Positions 35,715 through 43,950 of a DNA stretch of 64,000 bases are shown here, in pieces. The DNA comes from Intestinimonas sp052065695. GTDB taxonomy: Bacteria > Bacillota > Clostridia > Oscillospirales > Oscillospiraceae. The notes below the pieces were generated by a model, which was not told the origin of the DNA, did no database searches, and saw only the letters and a program-made list of their open reading frames with translations. Every line of letters begins with the position of its first letter. The stretch's first letter is position 1. The stretch covers positions 103,044 to 167,043 of the forward strand of contig NZ_JBQHTM010000001.1 of the NCBI RefSeq assembly GCF_052065695.1, in the 5' to 3' direction. Made by a program: the position numbers and the translations under genes.

Positions 35715-35806
35715 CTCACATCCCTACGTTGGCATTACCCAAATCAGGTCAAAGGGTCGGAGTTGGATGACTCCCTCTCAGCCCGCCGCACGAGCTCCCC
35801 GTGGGA
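35715..35806 (-). promoter_or_regulatory. TPP riboswitch
   Basis: Read on the minus strand it contains the THI-box elements in order: GGGGAGC near the start, GGCTGAGAGGG, GACCCTTTGACCTGATTTG and GGGTAATGCCAACGTAGGGA. These form the pyrimidine- and pyrophosphate-binding arms. A terminator follows, then about 190 bases of untranslated leader (35482-35670) in which I see no gene. High TPP is expected to stop transcription of thiW-thiC. Confidence 0.97.
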
Positions 35807-35807
35807 A

Positions 35808-35835
35808 ATTATAGCACCGTGGTGAAGAATGTCAA
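35808..35835 (-). promoter_or_regulatory. Promoter of the thi operon
   Basis: On the minus strand a perfect TTGACA (35835-35830), a 16-base spacer and a perfect TATAAT (35813-35808). The start would be near 35801, immediately before the aptamer. Confidence 0.9.
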
Positions 35836-35853
35836 GACGGTGTCGAAAGTATG

Positions 35854-35882
35854 TTGCATCCCGATGAGATACCGGGTACAAT
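35854..35882 (+). promoter_or_regulatory. Promoter of the two-component system
   Basis: TTGCAT at 35854-35859, a 17-base spacer and TACAAT at 35877-35882, 46 bases before the response regulator start and divergent from the thi promoter. Confidence 0.6.
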
Positions 35883-35927
35883 GGGAGCACATCTCCGGCT
35901 GGGCCGGAGGGAAGGGGGCGGAGCGCC

Positions 35928-36641
35928 GTGGACGAGGCGAGAATCCTTTTGATTGAGGACGACCCGGATATCCGGGAGGGGGTACGTCTGCTGCTGGAGA
36001 GCGAGGGCTATGCCGTAGACGAGGCGGCGGACGGCGAGACGGGGCTGGCCCTGGCGGGGGAGGACACCGACCTGGTGATCCTGGACGTGATGATGCCGGG
36101 CATGTCGGGACTGAAGGTGTGCCAGGAGCTGCGGAAGGCCTCCAACGTGCCGGTCCTCTTTCTCACCGCTCGGGCCCAGGAGTCGGACAAGCTCATCGGC
36201 CTCATGGCCGGCGGGGACGACTACCTCACCAAGCCCTTCTCCTACACGGAGCTGTTGATGCGGACCCGGGCCCTGCTGCGCCGCTATCGGGTCTATCGGG
36301 GAAAGGGGGTGCAGCCCGTCCGGGAGACCCCTGCCCAGCTCAACGCCGGCGGAATCCGGCTGAGCACCGTGGGCAACCAGGTGTGGGTGGACGGCAGGGA
36401 GGTACGGCTCTCCGGGCTGGAGTACCGCCTGCTGCGGCTGCTCATGGAGTACCCCGGCACCATCTTCTCCGCCCAGACCCTCTACGAGCGGGTGTGGGAG
36501 GAGCCCTATTTTTACAGCTGTGCCAGCACCGTGATGGTCCACGTCCGCAAGCTGCGGCTGAAGGTGGAGCGGGACCCCCAGCATCCCAAGCGCATCGTCA
36601 CCGAGTGGGGAAAGGGGTATCGATTTGAAGCTGTGGAATAG
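35928..36641 (+). CDS. OmpR/PhoB-type response regulator
   Basis: 237 residues. The receiver has D11/D12, phospho-acceptor D53, T80 and K102; the C-terminal winged helix (about 135-235) ends TEWGKGYRFEAVE, as in OmpR-family regulators. It starts at GTG 35928. It overlaps the sensor kinase gene by 17 bases, so both are made together. A direct repeat of the kind these regulators bind lies at 37989-38008, upstream of a YcxB/permease pair. Confidence 0.95.
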   Translation: MDEARILLIEDDPDIREGVRLLLESEGYAVDEAADGETGLALAGEDTDLVILDVMMPGMSGLKVCQELRKASNVPVLFLTARAQESDKLIGLMAGGDDYLTKPFSYTELLMRTRALLRRYRVYRGKGVQPVRETPAQLNAGGIRLSTVGNQVWVDGREVRLSGLEYRLLRLLMEYPGTIFSAQTLYERVWEEPYFYSCASTVMVHVRKLRLKVERDPQHPKRIVTEWGKGYRFEAVE

Positions 36642-37929
36642 GCGCAGCTCCATCCGGGCCAGGCTGGGACGGCTGCTGGTGCTGGCGGCAGCGGTGGCCG
36701 GGCTGTGCTATCTGGGGCTGGATATGGTGGGACGGAGCCTGATGGACCGGTACCTCACCGGCGAGGAGTTCGTCCAGAGGCAGGACCAGCGGTATTTGGA
36801 CAGCTTGCGGGACTATATCGAAGAGGAGTCGGTGACGGCCTGGGACGCGGACAAGCTCACCCAGTGGGTCTACCAGCAGAATGTGGTGTCCATCCAGGTG
36901 GTGCGGGACGGCATGGTGACCTACGACTCCTTCTATCCCGAGGCCGACTTCAACGCTTACCCCTCCATGGGCCAGTACTACGAGTGGGGGGATTACCACG
37001 ACATGACCTTCGCTGACGGACCGGCCACCGTCTGGCTGTATGGTTATTACTACTACCAGTACGACGTCCGGCTGCTGGTGATCTCCCTGGCAGGGGCCTT
37101 TCTGGTGTTTTTGGGCGTTGTCATGGCGGGGCTCCGGGGTACGATCAACTACATCCGCCAGCTGAGCCAGGAGATCGGCGTGCTGGAGGGGGGGACTTTG
37201 GATGTGCCCATCACCGTCCGGGGACAGGATGAGCTCACCGATCTGGCCCAGGGGCTGGACGCCATGCGTAGCTCCTTTCTGGAGCAGACCCGGCGGGAGC
37301 GGCAGTTGGTCCAGGCCAATCAGCGCATGATTACGGAGATGTCCCACGATCTCCGTACCCCGCTCACTGCCATTCTTCTCTATGTGGAGCTCCTGCGTCG
37401 GAACGGCGGTGAAGCCGAGAAGCGGGAGGAGTATCTGGACCGGCTGGAGGGCAAGGTGGAGCAGATGCGCACCCTGGCCGATCACCTGTTCCGCTACGCC
37501 CTCTCCAGTGGGGAGACGCTGGCCGGGCACACCGAGGCGCTGACTCTGGAGGCCGGTGTGGGGGATGCTCTCTCAGAACTGGCGGCCTGCCTCACCCAGC
37601 GGGGCTTTCAGGTGGAGGCAGACCTCCCCTGGGACGACCGGCAGGTGGCGGTGGACTGCGAGGGGGCGGCTCGGGTGCTGGACAACCTGAGCTCCAATCT
37701 TCTGAAGTACGCCGATCCCCACGTGCCCGTGACCATCTCGCTTCTGGAAGGGGAGGACCGGGTGGGGATACGGATTACCAACGCTCTGCGTCCCTCCGTC
37801 GATGGGGCGGAGAGCAGCGGTGTGGGTCTGGCCAGCGCCTCTAGAGTCATGGAGCAGATGGGGGGACGGCTGGACCGTGAGGAGACCGATGGTGGCTTCC
37901 AGGTCACCCTCTTTTTCCGATGCGTATAG
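36625..37929 (+). CDS. Sensor histidine kinase
   Basis: 434 residues from TTG 36625, preceded by AAAGGGG inside the regulator gene. Two membrane segments (about 16-36 and 148-170) enclose an extracellular Tyr-rich sensor region. A HAMP segment is followed by the H-box MSHDLRTPLTAI with His241, and a C-terminal ATPase domain with DNLSSNLLKYA (N box) and GVGLASASRVMEQMGG (G box). It presumably phosphorylates the adjacent regulator. The signal is unknown. Confidence 0.95.
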   Translation: MKLWNRRSSIRARLGRLLVLAAAVAGLCYLGLDMVGRSLMDRYLTGEEFVQRQDQRYLDSLRDYIEEESVTAWDADKLTQWVYQQNVVSIQVVRDGMVTYDSFYPEADFNAYPSMGQYYEWGDYHDMTFADGPATVWLYGYYYYQYDVRLLVISLAGAFLVFLGVVMAGLRGTINYIRQLSQEIGVLEGGTLDVPITVRGQDELTDLAQGLDAMRSSFLEQTRRERQLVQANQRMITEMSHDLRTPLTAILLYVELLRRNGGEAEKREEYLDRLEGKVEQMRTLADHLFRYALSSGETLAGHTEALTLEAGVGDALSELAACLTQRGFQVEADLPWDDRQVAVDCEGAARVLDNLSSNLLKYADPHVPVTISLLEGEDRVGIRITNALRPSVDGAESSGVGLASASRVMEQMGGRLDREETDGGFQVTLFFRCV

Positions 37930-37933
37930 GCGG

Positions 37934-37982
37934 GACCGCCCCGGAGGCGCGCTATCTGCGCGCCCCCGGGGCGGCCTTTTTT
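37934..37982 (+). terminator. Terminator after the sensor kinase
   Basis: GACCGCCCCGG and an inner GCGCGC pair with their complements around a TATCT loop, followed by TTTTTTT. It separates the two-component genes from the permease unit. Confidence 0.92.
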
Positions 37983-37988
37983 GAAGCG

Positions 37989-38008
37989 TTAAGAAAAATT
38001 AAGAAAGG
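37989..38008 (+). promoter_or_regulatory. Candidate response-regulator direct repeat
   Basis: Two adjacent 10-base repeats, TTAAGAAAAA and TTAAGAAAGG, match at eight positions in the same helical phase. OmpR-family dimers typically bind such 10-11 bp direct repeats. It is about 85 bases upstream of the YcxB-like gene. Confidence 0.45.
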
Positions 38009-38090
38009 ACTTTAGGCGGACGGTAAGATTTGGATGCTATCCTACTTTCAGAAAAGAAAGTGACCGGAGCCAAGCTCCGGGAAAGGGGGC

Positions 38091-38633
38091 ATGGCTGTGC
38101 TCTGTCCATTTGTCAATCAATACCCCTCCGGAGAGGGGCTTCTCCAGGCCTACCTGCGGGAGTCGGTGGCCCGTGACCTGAGCTGGGGCTGCCTTGTTCT
38201 GGGGGCGGTAGGCGTGGTACTGTACGCTCTGCTGACCCAGGCCGGACTGTGGCTGGAGGGTGGATTGTGTCTGGGGCTGGGCCTGTTGGCTCTGGCTGCC
38301 GCAGTCAGTGCCCGGCTGCTTCCCCGCCTGCGAGCGGGTCGGACCAAAAACAGCCCGGAGAGCGTGGGCATTGTGGAGTTCGGTCCCCGCATCCGGGTCA
38401 CCGAGGGGGCAGAGACCTTCTGGGCTGACTACGACCAGATCGTTCGGGTAAAGCAGCTGAGCACCTTCTCCGTGCTCCAGCTGGACAGCGGAGAGGCCAT
38501 TGTGGTGGCTAACAACGGCTTCACACGGGGCGAGCCGGATCGCTTCTGGCCCTTTTTGGAGGAGATGATGGCCCGCCACAGGGCGGAGCTCAATAAAAAG
38601 ACGCCGGAACGCGGCGGAAGGGAGCAGATATGA
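38091..38633 (+). CDS. YcxB-like membrane protein
   Basis: 180 residues with two adjacent membrane segments (about 32-50 and 55-78) and a soluble C-terminal part beginning GIVEFGPRIRVTEG, followed by a Tyr/Gln/Ile motif DYDQIVRVKQL and later FLEEMMARH. This order matches the YcxB-like domain family. Function is unknown, with a few members linked to surface stress. Its ATGA overlap with the permease gene suggests a joint role. Confidence 0.75.
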   Translation: MAVLCPFVNQYPSGEGLLQAYLRESVARDLSWGCLVLGAVGVVLYALLTQAGLWLEGGLCLGLGLLALAAAVSARLLPRLRAGRTKNSPESVGIVEFGPRIRVTEGAETFWADYDQIVRVKQLSTFSVLQLDSGEAIVVANNGFTRGEPDRFWPFLEEMMARHRAELNKKTPERGGREQI

Positions 38634-39817
38634 AGATCACGCAGGCCTTTAAAATGGCCCTTCGGTCTATCACCGCAAAGAAGATACGGGCTGTCCTCAC
38701 CATGCTGGGCATTATCATCGGCGTGGCCTCGGTGGTCATCATGGTGTCGGTGGTCAAGGGCTCCAACCAGAAGATGCTGGAGTACTTTGAGCGGCTGGGT
38801 AACAACAAGGTATCGGTACTCATCCACGGCCGGGACCGTCCGGGGCTTAAGGAACTGATCTACGAGTACTGTGACCGGCGGAAAGACGTCTTTTCCGGCA
38901 TCACACCGGATGTGGACCTGAGCCTGCCCATCAACTACGGCGCCCGGAGCACTACCAAGATGGAAACTGGCGGCCCCAGCGTCTACCTAGGGAACACCTC
39001 CTACTCCATCTGCAACAACTTCAAGATCGGCAAGGGGCGGGATCTGAGCTACCTGGATAGCAAGCTCTACCGTAACGTGGTGGTGCTGGGGGCTAGAACG
39101 GCTTCCTACCTCTTCGACCAGGTGAATCCAGTGGGCAAGGAGGTCCACATCGGCGGCCAGCCCTTCCTGGTCGTGGGGGTCTACCAGGCCAAGGACCCGG
39201 GTTCGGACTACTCCATGGACAACATGGCGGTGGTGCCGGAGACGGCCACCCGTATCCTGAGAAGCCAGGAGAAGATCACCAGCTTTACCGCCAAGGCCAA
39301 GAACCGGGCGGCGGTGAAGCAGGCCATCACCCTCCTGAGCGGCTATCTGGAGGGGCAGGTGGGCAAGGACAACTGCTCGGTGCAGTCGGACGAGCAGTTC
39401 ATCGACGACGCCAAGCAGCAGAACGCCACCATGAGCCTGGTGCTGGGCGGCATCGCCGGTATCTCCCTACTGGTGGGCGGCATCGGCATTATGAACATCA
39501 TGCTGGTCACCGTGTCGGAGCGCACCCGGGAGATCGGCATCCGCAAGGCCATCGGTGCCCCCCGGTCCTCCATTCTCCTCCAGTTCCTGGTGGAGTCGGC
39601 CGTGGTGTGCGGCCTGGGCGGGGTGCTGGGCATCCTCATGGGGCTCATCGGCACCCTCATCGCGGGCAAGCTCATCCTGAAGCTCCTCCTCTTCCCCGAT
39701 CCCGTTCTGGCCGCAGGGGCCTTCCTCTTCTCGGTGGTGCTGGGCATCGCCTTCGGCATGTACCCGGCCATCATAGCCTCCGGCCTCACGCCGGTGGCCG
39801 CCCTGCGGACGGACTGA
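38630..39817 (+). CDS. MacB/FtsX-type ABC transporter permease
   Basis: 395 residues. The N-terminal membrane helix with LTMLGIIIGVASVVIM, a large extracytoplasmic MacB-core domain (about 45-265), and three C-terminal helices with SERTREIGIRKAIGAPRSSI identify a MacB-like permease, used in antimicrobial peptide, lipoprotein or macrolide transport. No ABC ATPase is encoded beside it. It follows the YcxB-like gene and is likely controlled by the two-component system upstream. Confidence 0.92.
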   Translation: MKITQAFKMALRSITAKKIRAVLTMLGIIIGVASVVIMVSVVKGSNQKMLEYFERLGNNKVSVLIHGRDRPGLKELIYEYCDRRKDVFSGITPDVDLSLPINYGARSTTKMETGGPSVYLGNTSYSICNNFKIGKGRDLSYLDSKLYRNVVVLGARTASYLFDQVNPVGKEVHIGGQPFLVVGVYQAKDPGSDYSMDNMAVVPETATRILRSQEKITSFTAKAKNRAAVKQAITLLSGYLEGQVGKDNCSVQSDEQFIDDAKQQNATMSLVLGGIAGISLLVGGIGIMNIMLVTVSERTREIGIRKAIGAPRSSILLQFLVESAVVCGLGGVLGILMGLIGTLIAGKLILKLLLFPDPVLAAGAFLFSVVLGIAFGMYPAIIASGLTPVAALRTD

Positions 39818-39843
39818 CCATAGATTTCCCACCACTTTTCCTC

Positions 39844-39894
39844 AGCCGCAGCGGCCCTCCCATCTTTTGACGGGAGGGCCGCTGCGGTGTTTTC
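39844..39894 (+). terminator. Terminator after the permease gene
   Basis: A perfect 16-bp stem (39846-39861 with 39872-39887), a ten-base loop and TTTTCT. It overlaps the end of the convergent hydrolase gene. Confidence 0.92.
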
Positions 39895-40967
39895 TAGCAA
39901 AACTGATCGGTGACCGGGAGAAAATCCGGGGCCTCGTCCAGGGGAAACTGGAGGGGTGTCGGGCGGTCCAGCAGCGGGTCCAGCTCCAGGTAACGTATCC
40001 GCTGGTTCTCGTAGGTGGTCCAGTAGAACCGGCGGGACTCGGCGCAGCAGACGCCGGTGTAGACGGTGTAGTCAAAGGGGAGAACATCGGTGTCCAGGTC
40101 GGTGGCGGCGCTCTGGTGGCTCACCCGCACCGCCCCCAGGGGAAAGGCGGCACTCTGGAGGAGGCGGAACATCCGGCTCACTCCGCTCTCCTCGTCCTCC
40201 CCGGGCGGGGCGAAGGTGCGCAGGAAGGCCAGGCGGACGAAACGGGAGGGGGAGCTCCAGTCTCCGGGGAGGCCCTGGGCGCCGCTGCCGGAGAAGCACT
40301 GCTCCAGGCCGTCCCCAAAGGGGGTGGCGGCGTGGTCCAGATCCCGAAGACCGGCGTAGTTGAGAAGGTTGAGCCGGTGCCAGGGGTAGCCGGGGCTGTT
40401 GGTCATGACCCCCAGGGCGTGACGGTAGATATGGAGACTGCCGGTGTCGGGTTCCACCACCATAGTCTCCCCGGTGGTGTCGGAGAAGGACCAGTGGAGG
40501 GGCGGCACCGTCCCCAGCAAGGGAATGTCCGCCAAAGCCAGTTCTTCCTCCAGAAGGGCTGCGGCCTCTGCCACCGAGGCGCACTGGGCCAGCAGGTGGA
40601 GGACCAGAAAGGGGGGCTGGACAGGGCGGGCGTGGGGACAAGGGCCGCCGTAGTGGGCGAAGCCCCGGTAGTAGAGCTGTCCGCCCATGAGCCCGGCCTC
40701 GTTGAGCCCCTCATAGAGTACCGGCGCCCGTCCCAGCAGCAGCCCCGTGCCGGCGCAGGCGTAGCGGACGGCGGCGCGCTCCTCCGTTCCGTCCGACGCC
40801 TGAAGCAGCCAGTAAGGCGTCCCACGGGGGAGGACGGTCACCTTGCTCCCTTCCGCCAGCCGGTCAAAGTCGTAATTCCGGCCCCAGAGGTGCTTGCCGT
40901 CCCCGGTGTGCCAGCTGAGGGCGCTGCACCCCGCCGCCCACGGCCCGTTTCTGGAAAAATCCGTCAT
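39894..40967 (-). CDS. Linear amide C-N hydrolase, penicillin V acylase/bile salt hydrolase family
   Basis: 357 residues. The Ntn-hydrolase core starts at Cys14 (AAGCSALSW), with Arg30 and Asp33 in GRNYDF at the same spacing as C2, R18 and D21 of bile salt hydrolases. Asn in MTNSPGYPW and Arg in SSPSRFVR are also conserved. The residue aligned with BSH Asn82 appears to be Tyr, as in penicillin V acylases. Thirteen residues precede the nucleophile and must be removed to expose it. ATG 40967 has GGGAGGG upstream; there is no later in-frame start before Cys14. Substrate is unproven. Confidence 0.88.
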   Translation of the reverse strand: MTDFSRNGPWAAGCSALSWHTGDGKHLWGRNYDFDRLAEGSKVTVLPRGTPYWLLQASDGTEERAAVRYACAGTGLLLGRAPVLYEGLNEAGLMGGQLYYRGFAHYGGPCPHARPVQPPFLVLHLLAQCASVAEAAALLEEELALADIPLLGTVPPLHWSFSDTTGETMVVEPDTGSLHIYRHALGVMTNSPGYPWHRLNLLNYAGLRDLDHAATPFGDGLEQCFSGSGAQGLPGDWSSPSRFVRLAFLRTFAPPGEDEESGVSRMFRLLQSAAFPLGAVRVSHQSAATDLDTDVLPFDYTVYTGVCCAESRRFYWTTYENQRIRYLELDPLLDRPTPLQFPLDEAPDFLPVTDQFC

Positions 40968-41065
40968 GACATTCCCTCCCTTTCCCTTCATTGTGCGCCG
41001 GCAGGGAAAAGATATACTCGCATAAGTTGAGCCCGGCGGGACAGACTGTGACTGGGAGGTACGCT

Positions 41066-41611
41066 ATGGTGATCCGATTTTTCTGGACCCGGGCCGCGAC
41101 GGTCTGGCTCGGCATCCTCTATATGGTCCTGGGCCTGCTGCTGCTCCTGTTCCCGGATGCCAGCGGACGGCTCTTCGTCCGCAGCCTGGCCGCCGGCGCG
41201 GTGGTGTACGGTGTTGTCCACCTGTGGCGCTATGGGCAGGACCGCCGGACGGAGGAGGCCTCGCCGGGAGACCTCTTTCTTGGGGTCCTGCCTCTGGCCT
41301 TTGCCGTCTTTGCCCTGCTGCGCCCCCTGACCATCCTGGCCTTTTTGCCCCTCACCCTGGGGCTGCTGCTCCTGGCCGACGGCCTGGGCAAGCTCCCTCT
41401 GATGGCCCGGGCGGTAAGGGGCCGGGGGACCGACCTGATCCCCCAGCTCATCGCCTGCCTGCTGCCCATCGCACTGGGCATCTTGCTGGTGGCCAACCCC
41501 TTCCGGGGCGTCCGGGCGGTCATCATGGTTTTTGGTGTGGGCCTTCTAATCGACGGGGCCAGCGACCTGGCCACCGCCCTTCTGGCCCGGCGGGCGGAAG
41601 GCGGAGGGTAG
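41066..41611 (+). CDS. DUF308 family (HdeD-like) membrane protein
   Basis: 181 residues, nearly all hydrophobic, with six likely membrane segments. It has the repeated glycine-rich helix pattern of DUF308/HdeD proteins, with FGVGLLIDGASDLATALLA at the end. GGGAGGT lies 7 bases before ATG 41066; the earlier in-frame start is not preceded by a ribosome site. The function is unknown, with acid-stress roles reported for E. coli HdeD. Confidence 0.8.
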   Translation: MVIRFFWTRAATVWLGILYMVLGLLLLLFPDASGRLFVRSLAAGAVVYGVVHLWRYGQDRRTEEASPGDLFLGVLPLAFAVFALLRPLTILAFLPLTLGLLLLADGLGKLPLMARAVRGRGTDLIPQLIACLLPIALGILLVANPFRGVRAVIMVFGVGLLIDGASDLATALLARRAEGGG

Positions 41612-41703
41612 GGCCGTGCTGATTTTTTTGACCGCGCTCCTGCTGGCCATCCTGGTGCTGGTCTGGAAGGCCGGCCCGGTACCCGCCGCCGCGCTGCCCC
41701 AGG

Positions 41704-42357
41704 GTGTTCCCCGGAAGGAGGGCCTTCCAGTTCCCGGCAGCCTACCCACTGTTCTGGACCTTTCTGGCGGCAGGCTTTCTGGGGGAGCGCATCGAAGTGG
41801 CCTATGTCTGGAGCGCCACCGGCATAGTCATGAGCCGCAGCAGTCTCCTCTACGGGCCCTTCAGCCTGGTGTGGGGGCTGGGGGCCGTCTTGGTGACCTG
41901 GTGCCTCTGGCCCTTCCGGCACCGGGGCCCCTGGGTGCTGCTGATGGCCGGGGGCGTGCTGGGAGGCGGCTTTGAATATGTGGCCAGCGCGGTGGGGGAG
42001 GCCATGTTCCACAAGCTTTTTTGGGACTACTCCCACATGCCCTTTCACCTGGCGGGGCGGACCAACCTGCTCTTCGCCCTGCTGTGGGGCCTGGGCGCCG
42101 CTCTGTGGGTGCTCCGGGGCTTTCCCGCCCTGACCCGCCTGACCGGCCGGCTGCCGCCCCGGGCCAGCCGGGTCCTGCTGCGGGGCATGGCTATGGTCCT
42201 GGCGGCGGACACCCTCCTCTCCTCCGCCGCCATGCTGCGGATGGAGGAGCGGCAGGCAGGCCGTCCCGCCGACGGGCCCGTGGCCCAGGTCATGGACCAG
42301 TGGTACCCGGACACGGTCCTCCACCGCCGGTTTCAGAACCTGATGGAGCCCCATTGA
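41704..42357 (+). CDS. CmpB-like putative ABC transporter permease
   Basis: 217 residues from GTG 41704. Membrane segments run through much of the sequence, with FLGERIEVAYVWSATG and LYGPFSLVWGLGAVLV near the start, which match the G-x-x-x-E and G-P-x-x-x-x-Y/W-G-x-G patterns of the CmpB family. The ribosome site in front of 41704 is poor. A GGAGGG-preceded GTG at 41616 opens another frame that encodes a membrane helix and then runs out of register with this gene. The true start, or a one-base error or frameshift near 41690-41705, is unresolved. Confidence 0.7.
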   Translation: MFPGRRAFQFPAAYPLFWTFLAAGFLGERIEVAYVWSATGIVMSRSSLLYGPFSLVWGLGAVLVTWCLWPFRHRGPWVLLMAGGVLGGGFEYVASAVGEAMFHKLFWDYSHMPFHLAGRTNLLFALLWGLGAALWVLRGFPALTRLTGRLPPRASRVLLRGMAMVLAADTLLSSAAMLRMEERQAGRPADGPVAQVMDQWYPDTVLHRRFQNLMEPH

Positions 42358-42360
42358 AGC

Positions 42361-42399
42361 ACAAGAGCGCCCCGGACCAAAATTCCGGGGCGCTCTTGT
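42361..42399. terminator. Bidirectional terminator
   Basis: A 16-bp stem, ACAAGAGCGCCCCGGA (42361-42376) with its complement at 42384-42399. It separates the convergent CmpB-like and bcp genes. It has little T-run on either side. Confidence 0.75.
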
Positions 42400-42404
42400 G
42401 TGGG

Positions 42405-42866
42405 TCAGTTTCCCTGGAGGTAGGCCAGGATGTCGGCGGCGTTGGTGTCGGGCTTCACCTTGGGCATCACCTTCTCGATAACGCCATTTTCGTCGATGAT
42501 GAAGGTGGTGCGGACCACCCCCATGCTCACCTTGCCGTAGAGCTTCTTCTCCTGCCAGACGCCGTAGGCCTGGAGGACGCCCAGCTCCGGGTCGGAGAGG
42601 AGAAGGAAGGGGAGGTCATATTTCTGGGCAAATTTCTGGTGGGAGGCGATGGAGTCCTTGCTCACCCCGATGACCACTGCGTCCAGGTCCCGGAAGGCGT
42701 CGTAGCTGCCGGCGAAGGCGCAGGCCTGCCGGGTGCAGCCGGGGGTGTTGTCCTTGGGATAGAAGTAGAGGATGACCTTTTTGCCCAAAAAGTCGGAGAG
42801 GGAGATGGGGTTGCCGTCCTTGTCGGGGAGGGTGAAGGCGGGGGCTTTGACGCCGGCTTCCAGCAT
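42405..42866 (-). CDS. bcp: Thioredoxin-dependent thiol peroxidase (Bcp peroxiredoxin)
   Basis: 153 residues. The peroxidatic and resolving cysteines occur in TPGCTRQACAF, as in the classical Bcp form. The N-terminal LPDKDGNPISLSDFLGKKV is also typical. It reduces hydrogen and organic peroxides in the cytoplasm using thioredoxin. Last gene of a four-gene minus-strand run. Confidence 0.96.
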   Translation of the reverse strand: MLEAGVKAPAFTLPDKDGNPISLSDFLGKKVILYFYPKDNTPGCTRQACAFAGSYDAFRDLDAVVIGVSKDSIASHQKFAQKYDLPFLLLSDPELGVLQAYGVWQEKKLYGKVSMGVVRTTFIIDENGVIEKVMPKVKPDTNAADILAYLQGN

Positions 42867-42889
42867 GATGAATCGCTCCTTTTCGTTGA

Positions 42890-43930
42890 TTAGAGGGCCA
42901 TGTCGATGGCCACCTTGATGACGCCGTCCTCGTGCTGCTCAAAGAGAGTGTAGGCGGCGGAGATGTCCGGGAGGGGATAGGTGTGGGTGATGAGGGGCGT
43001 GGTGTCCAGCTTCCCGGCGGCGATGAGGTCCAGGGTCTCGGCGCAGTTGCAGCCGTCCACCCCGCCGGTCTTGAAGGTGAGGTTTTTGCCGTACATATCG
43101 GGGAGGGGGAGGACCTGGGGACCGTCATAGAGGGCCACCACCGTCACCACGGCGTTGGGCCGGGCGCACTGCCAGGCCAGACGGAAGGTGTCCTCGGTGC
43201 CCGCTGCCTCGATGACGGCGTCGGCGCCGCCGTGGTCGGAGTGGGCCAGAACAAAGGAGAGGACCTCTTCGGGGCCCACCGTCAGCACTTGGGGATAGTG
43301 CTTTTCCACAAAGGCCCGGCGCTGGGGGTCCCGCTCACAGACGATGACCCGTTTGGGGCTCTGGAGCAGCAGGCACTGGAGGGTACATACGCCGGTGGGC
43401 CCGGCGCCGATGAGGAGGACGGTGTCCTCCGGTCCCACGGGGGTGATCTGGGCGGCCCAGTAGCCGGTGGCCAGGATGTCCCCCACAAAGAGGGCCTGGG
43501 CATCGCTCACCCCGGCGGGGATGGGGGTGAGACCCTGGTCGGCCAGAGGTACCCGGACGTAGGGGGCCTGTCCGCCATCAATGCGGCAGCCCAGGGCCCA
43601 GCCCCCCTGGGGGTGGACGCAGTTGTTGACCCAGCCGTGACGGCAGAAAAAGCAGTCCCCGCAGAAGGTCTCCACGTTTACCGCCACCCGGTCGCCGGGC
43701 CTGACCCGGGTGACGGCGGCGCCCACCTCCTCCACCACGCCCACCATCTCATGCCCCAAGGTGATGCCGGGCACCGCCCGGGGCACCGAGCCGTGCTTGA
43801 TGTGGAGGTCGCTGGTGCAGATGCTGGCCAGGGTCACCCGGACGATGGCGTCACGGTCCTCCAGCAGCACGGGCTTGGGTTTTTCCAGCAGCCGGAGGTC
43901 TCCCCGGCCCACGTAGGTATAGGCCAGCAT
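42890..43930 (-). CDS. Zinc-dependent alcohol dehydrogenase family protein
   Basis: 346 residues. The catalytic zinc ligands (Cys in ASICTSDLH and GHE) and the four structural Cys (ETFCGDCFFCRHGWVNNC) are present, and the Rossmann motif is VLLIGAGPTGVC. It oxidises alcohols or polyols with NAD(P). I cannot name the substrate. ATG 43930 gives a standard start; the longer frame runs through the upstream gene. It lies 23 bases ahead of bcp. Confidence 0.93.
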   Translation of the reverse strand: MLAYTYVGRGDLRLLEKPKPVLLEDRDAIVRVTLASICTSDLHIKHGSVPRAVPGITLGHEMVGVVEEVGAAVTRVRPGDRVAVNVETFCGDCFFCRHGWVNNCVHPQGGWALGCRIDGGQAPYVRVPLADQGLTPIPAGVSDAQALFVGDILATGYWAAQITPVGPEDTVLLIGAGPTGVCTLQCLLLQSPKRVIVCERDPQRRAFVEKHYPQVLTVGPEEVLSFVLAHSDHGGADAVIEAAGTEDTFRLAWQCARPNAVVTVVALYDGPQVLPLPDMYGKNLTFKTGGVDGCNCAETLDLIAAGKLDTTPLITHTYPLPDISAAYTLFEQHEDGVIKVAIDMAL

Positions 43931-43950
43931 AGGCCCACTTCCTTTCCTGA

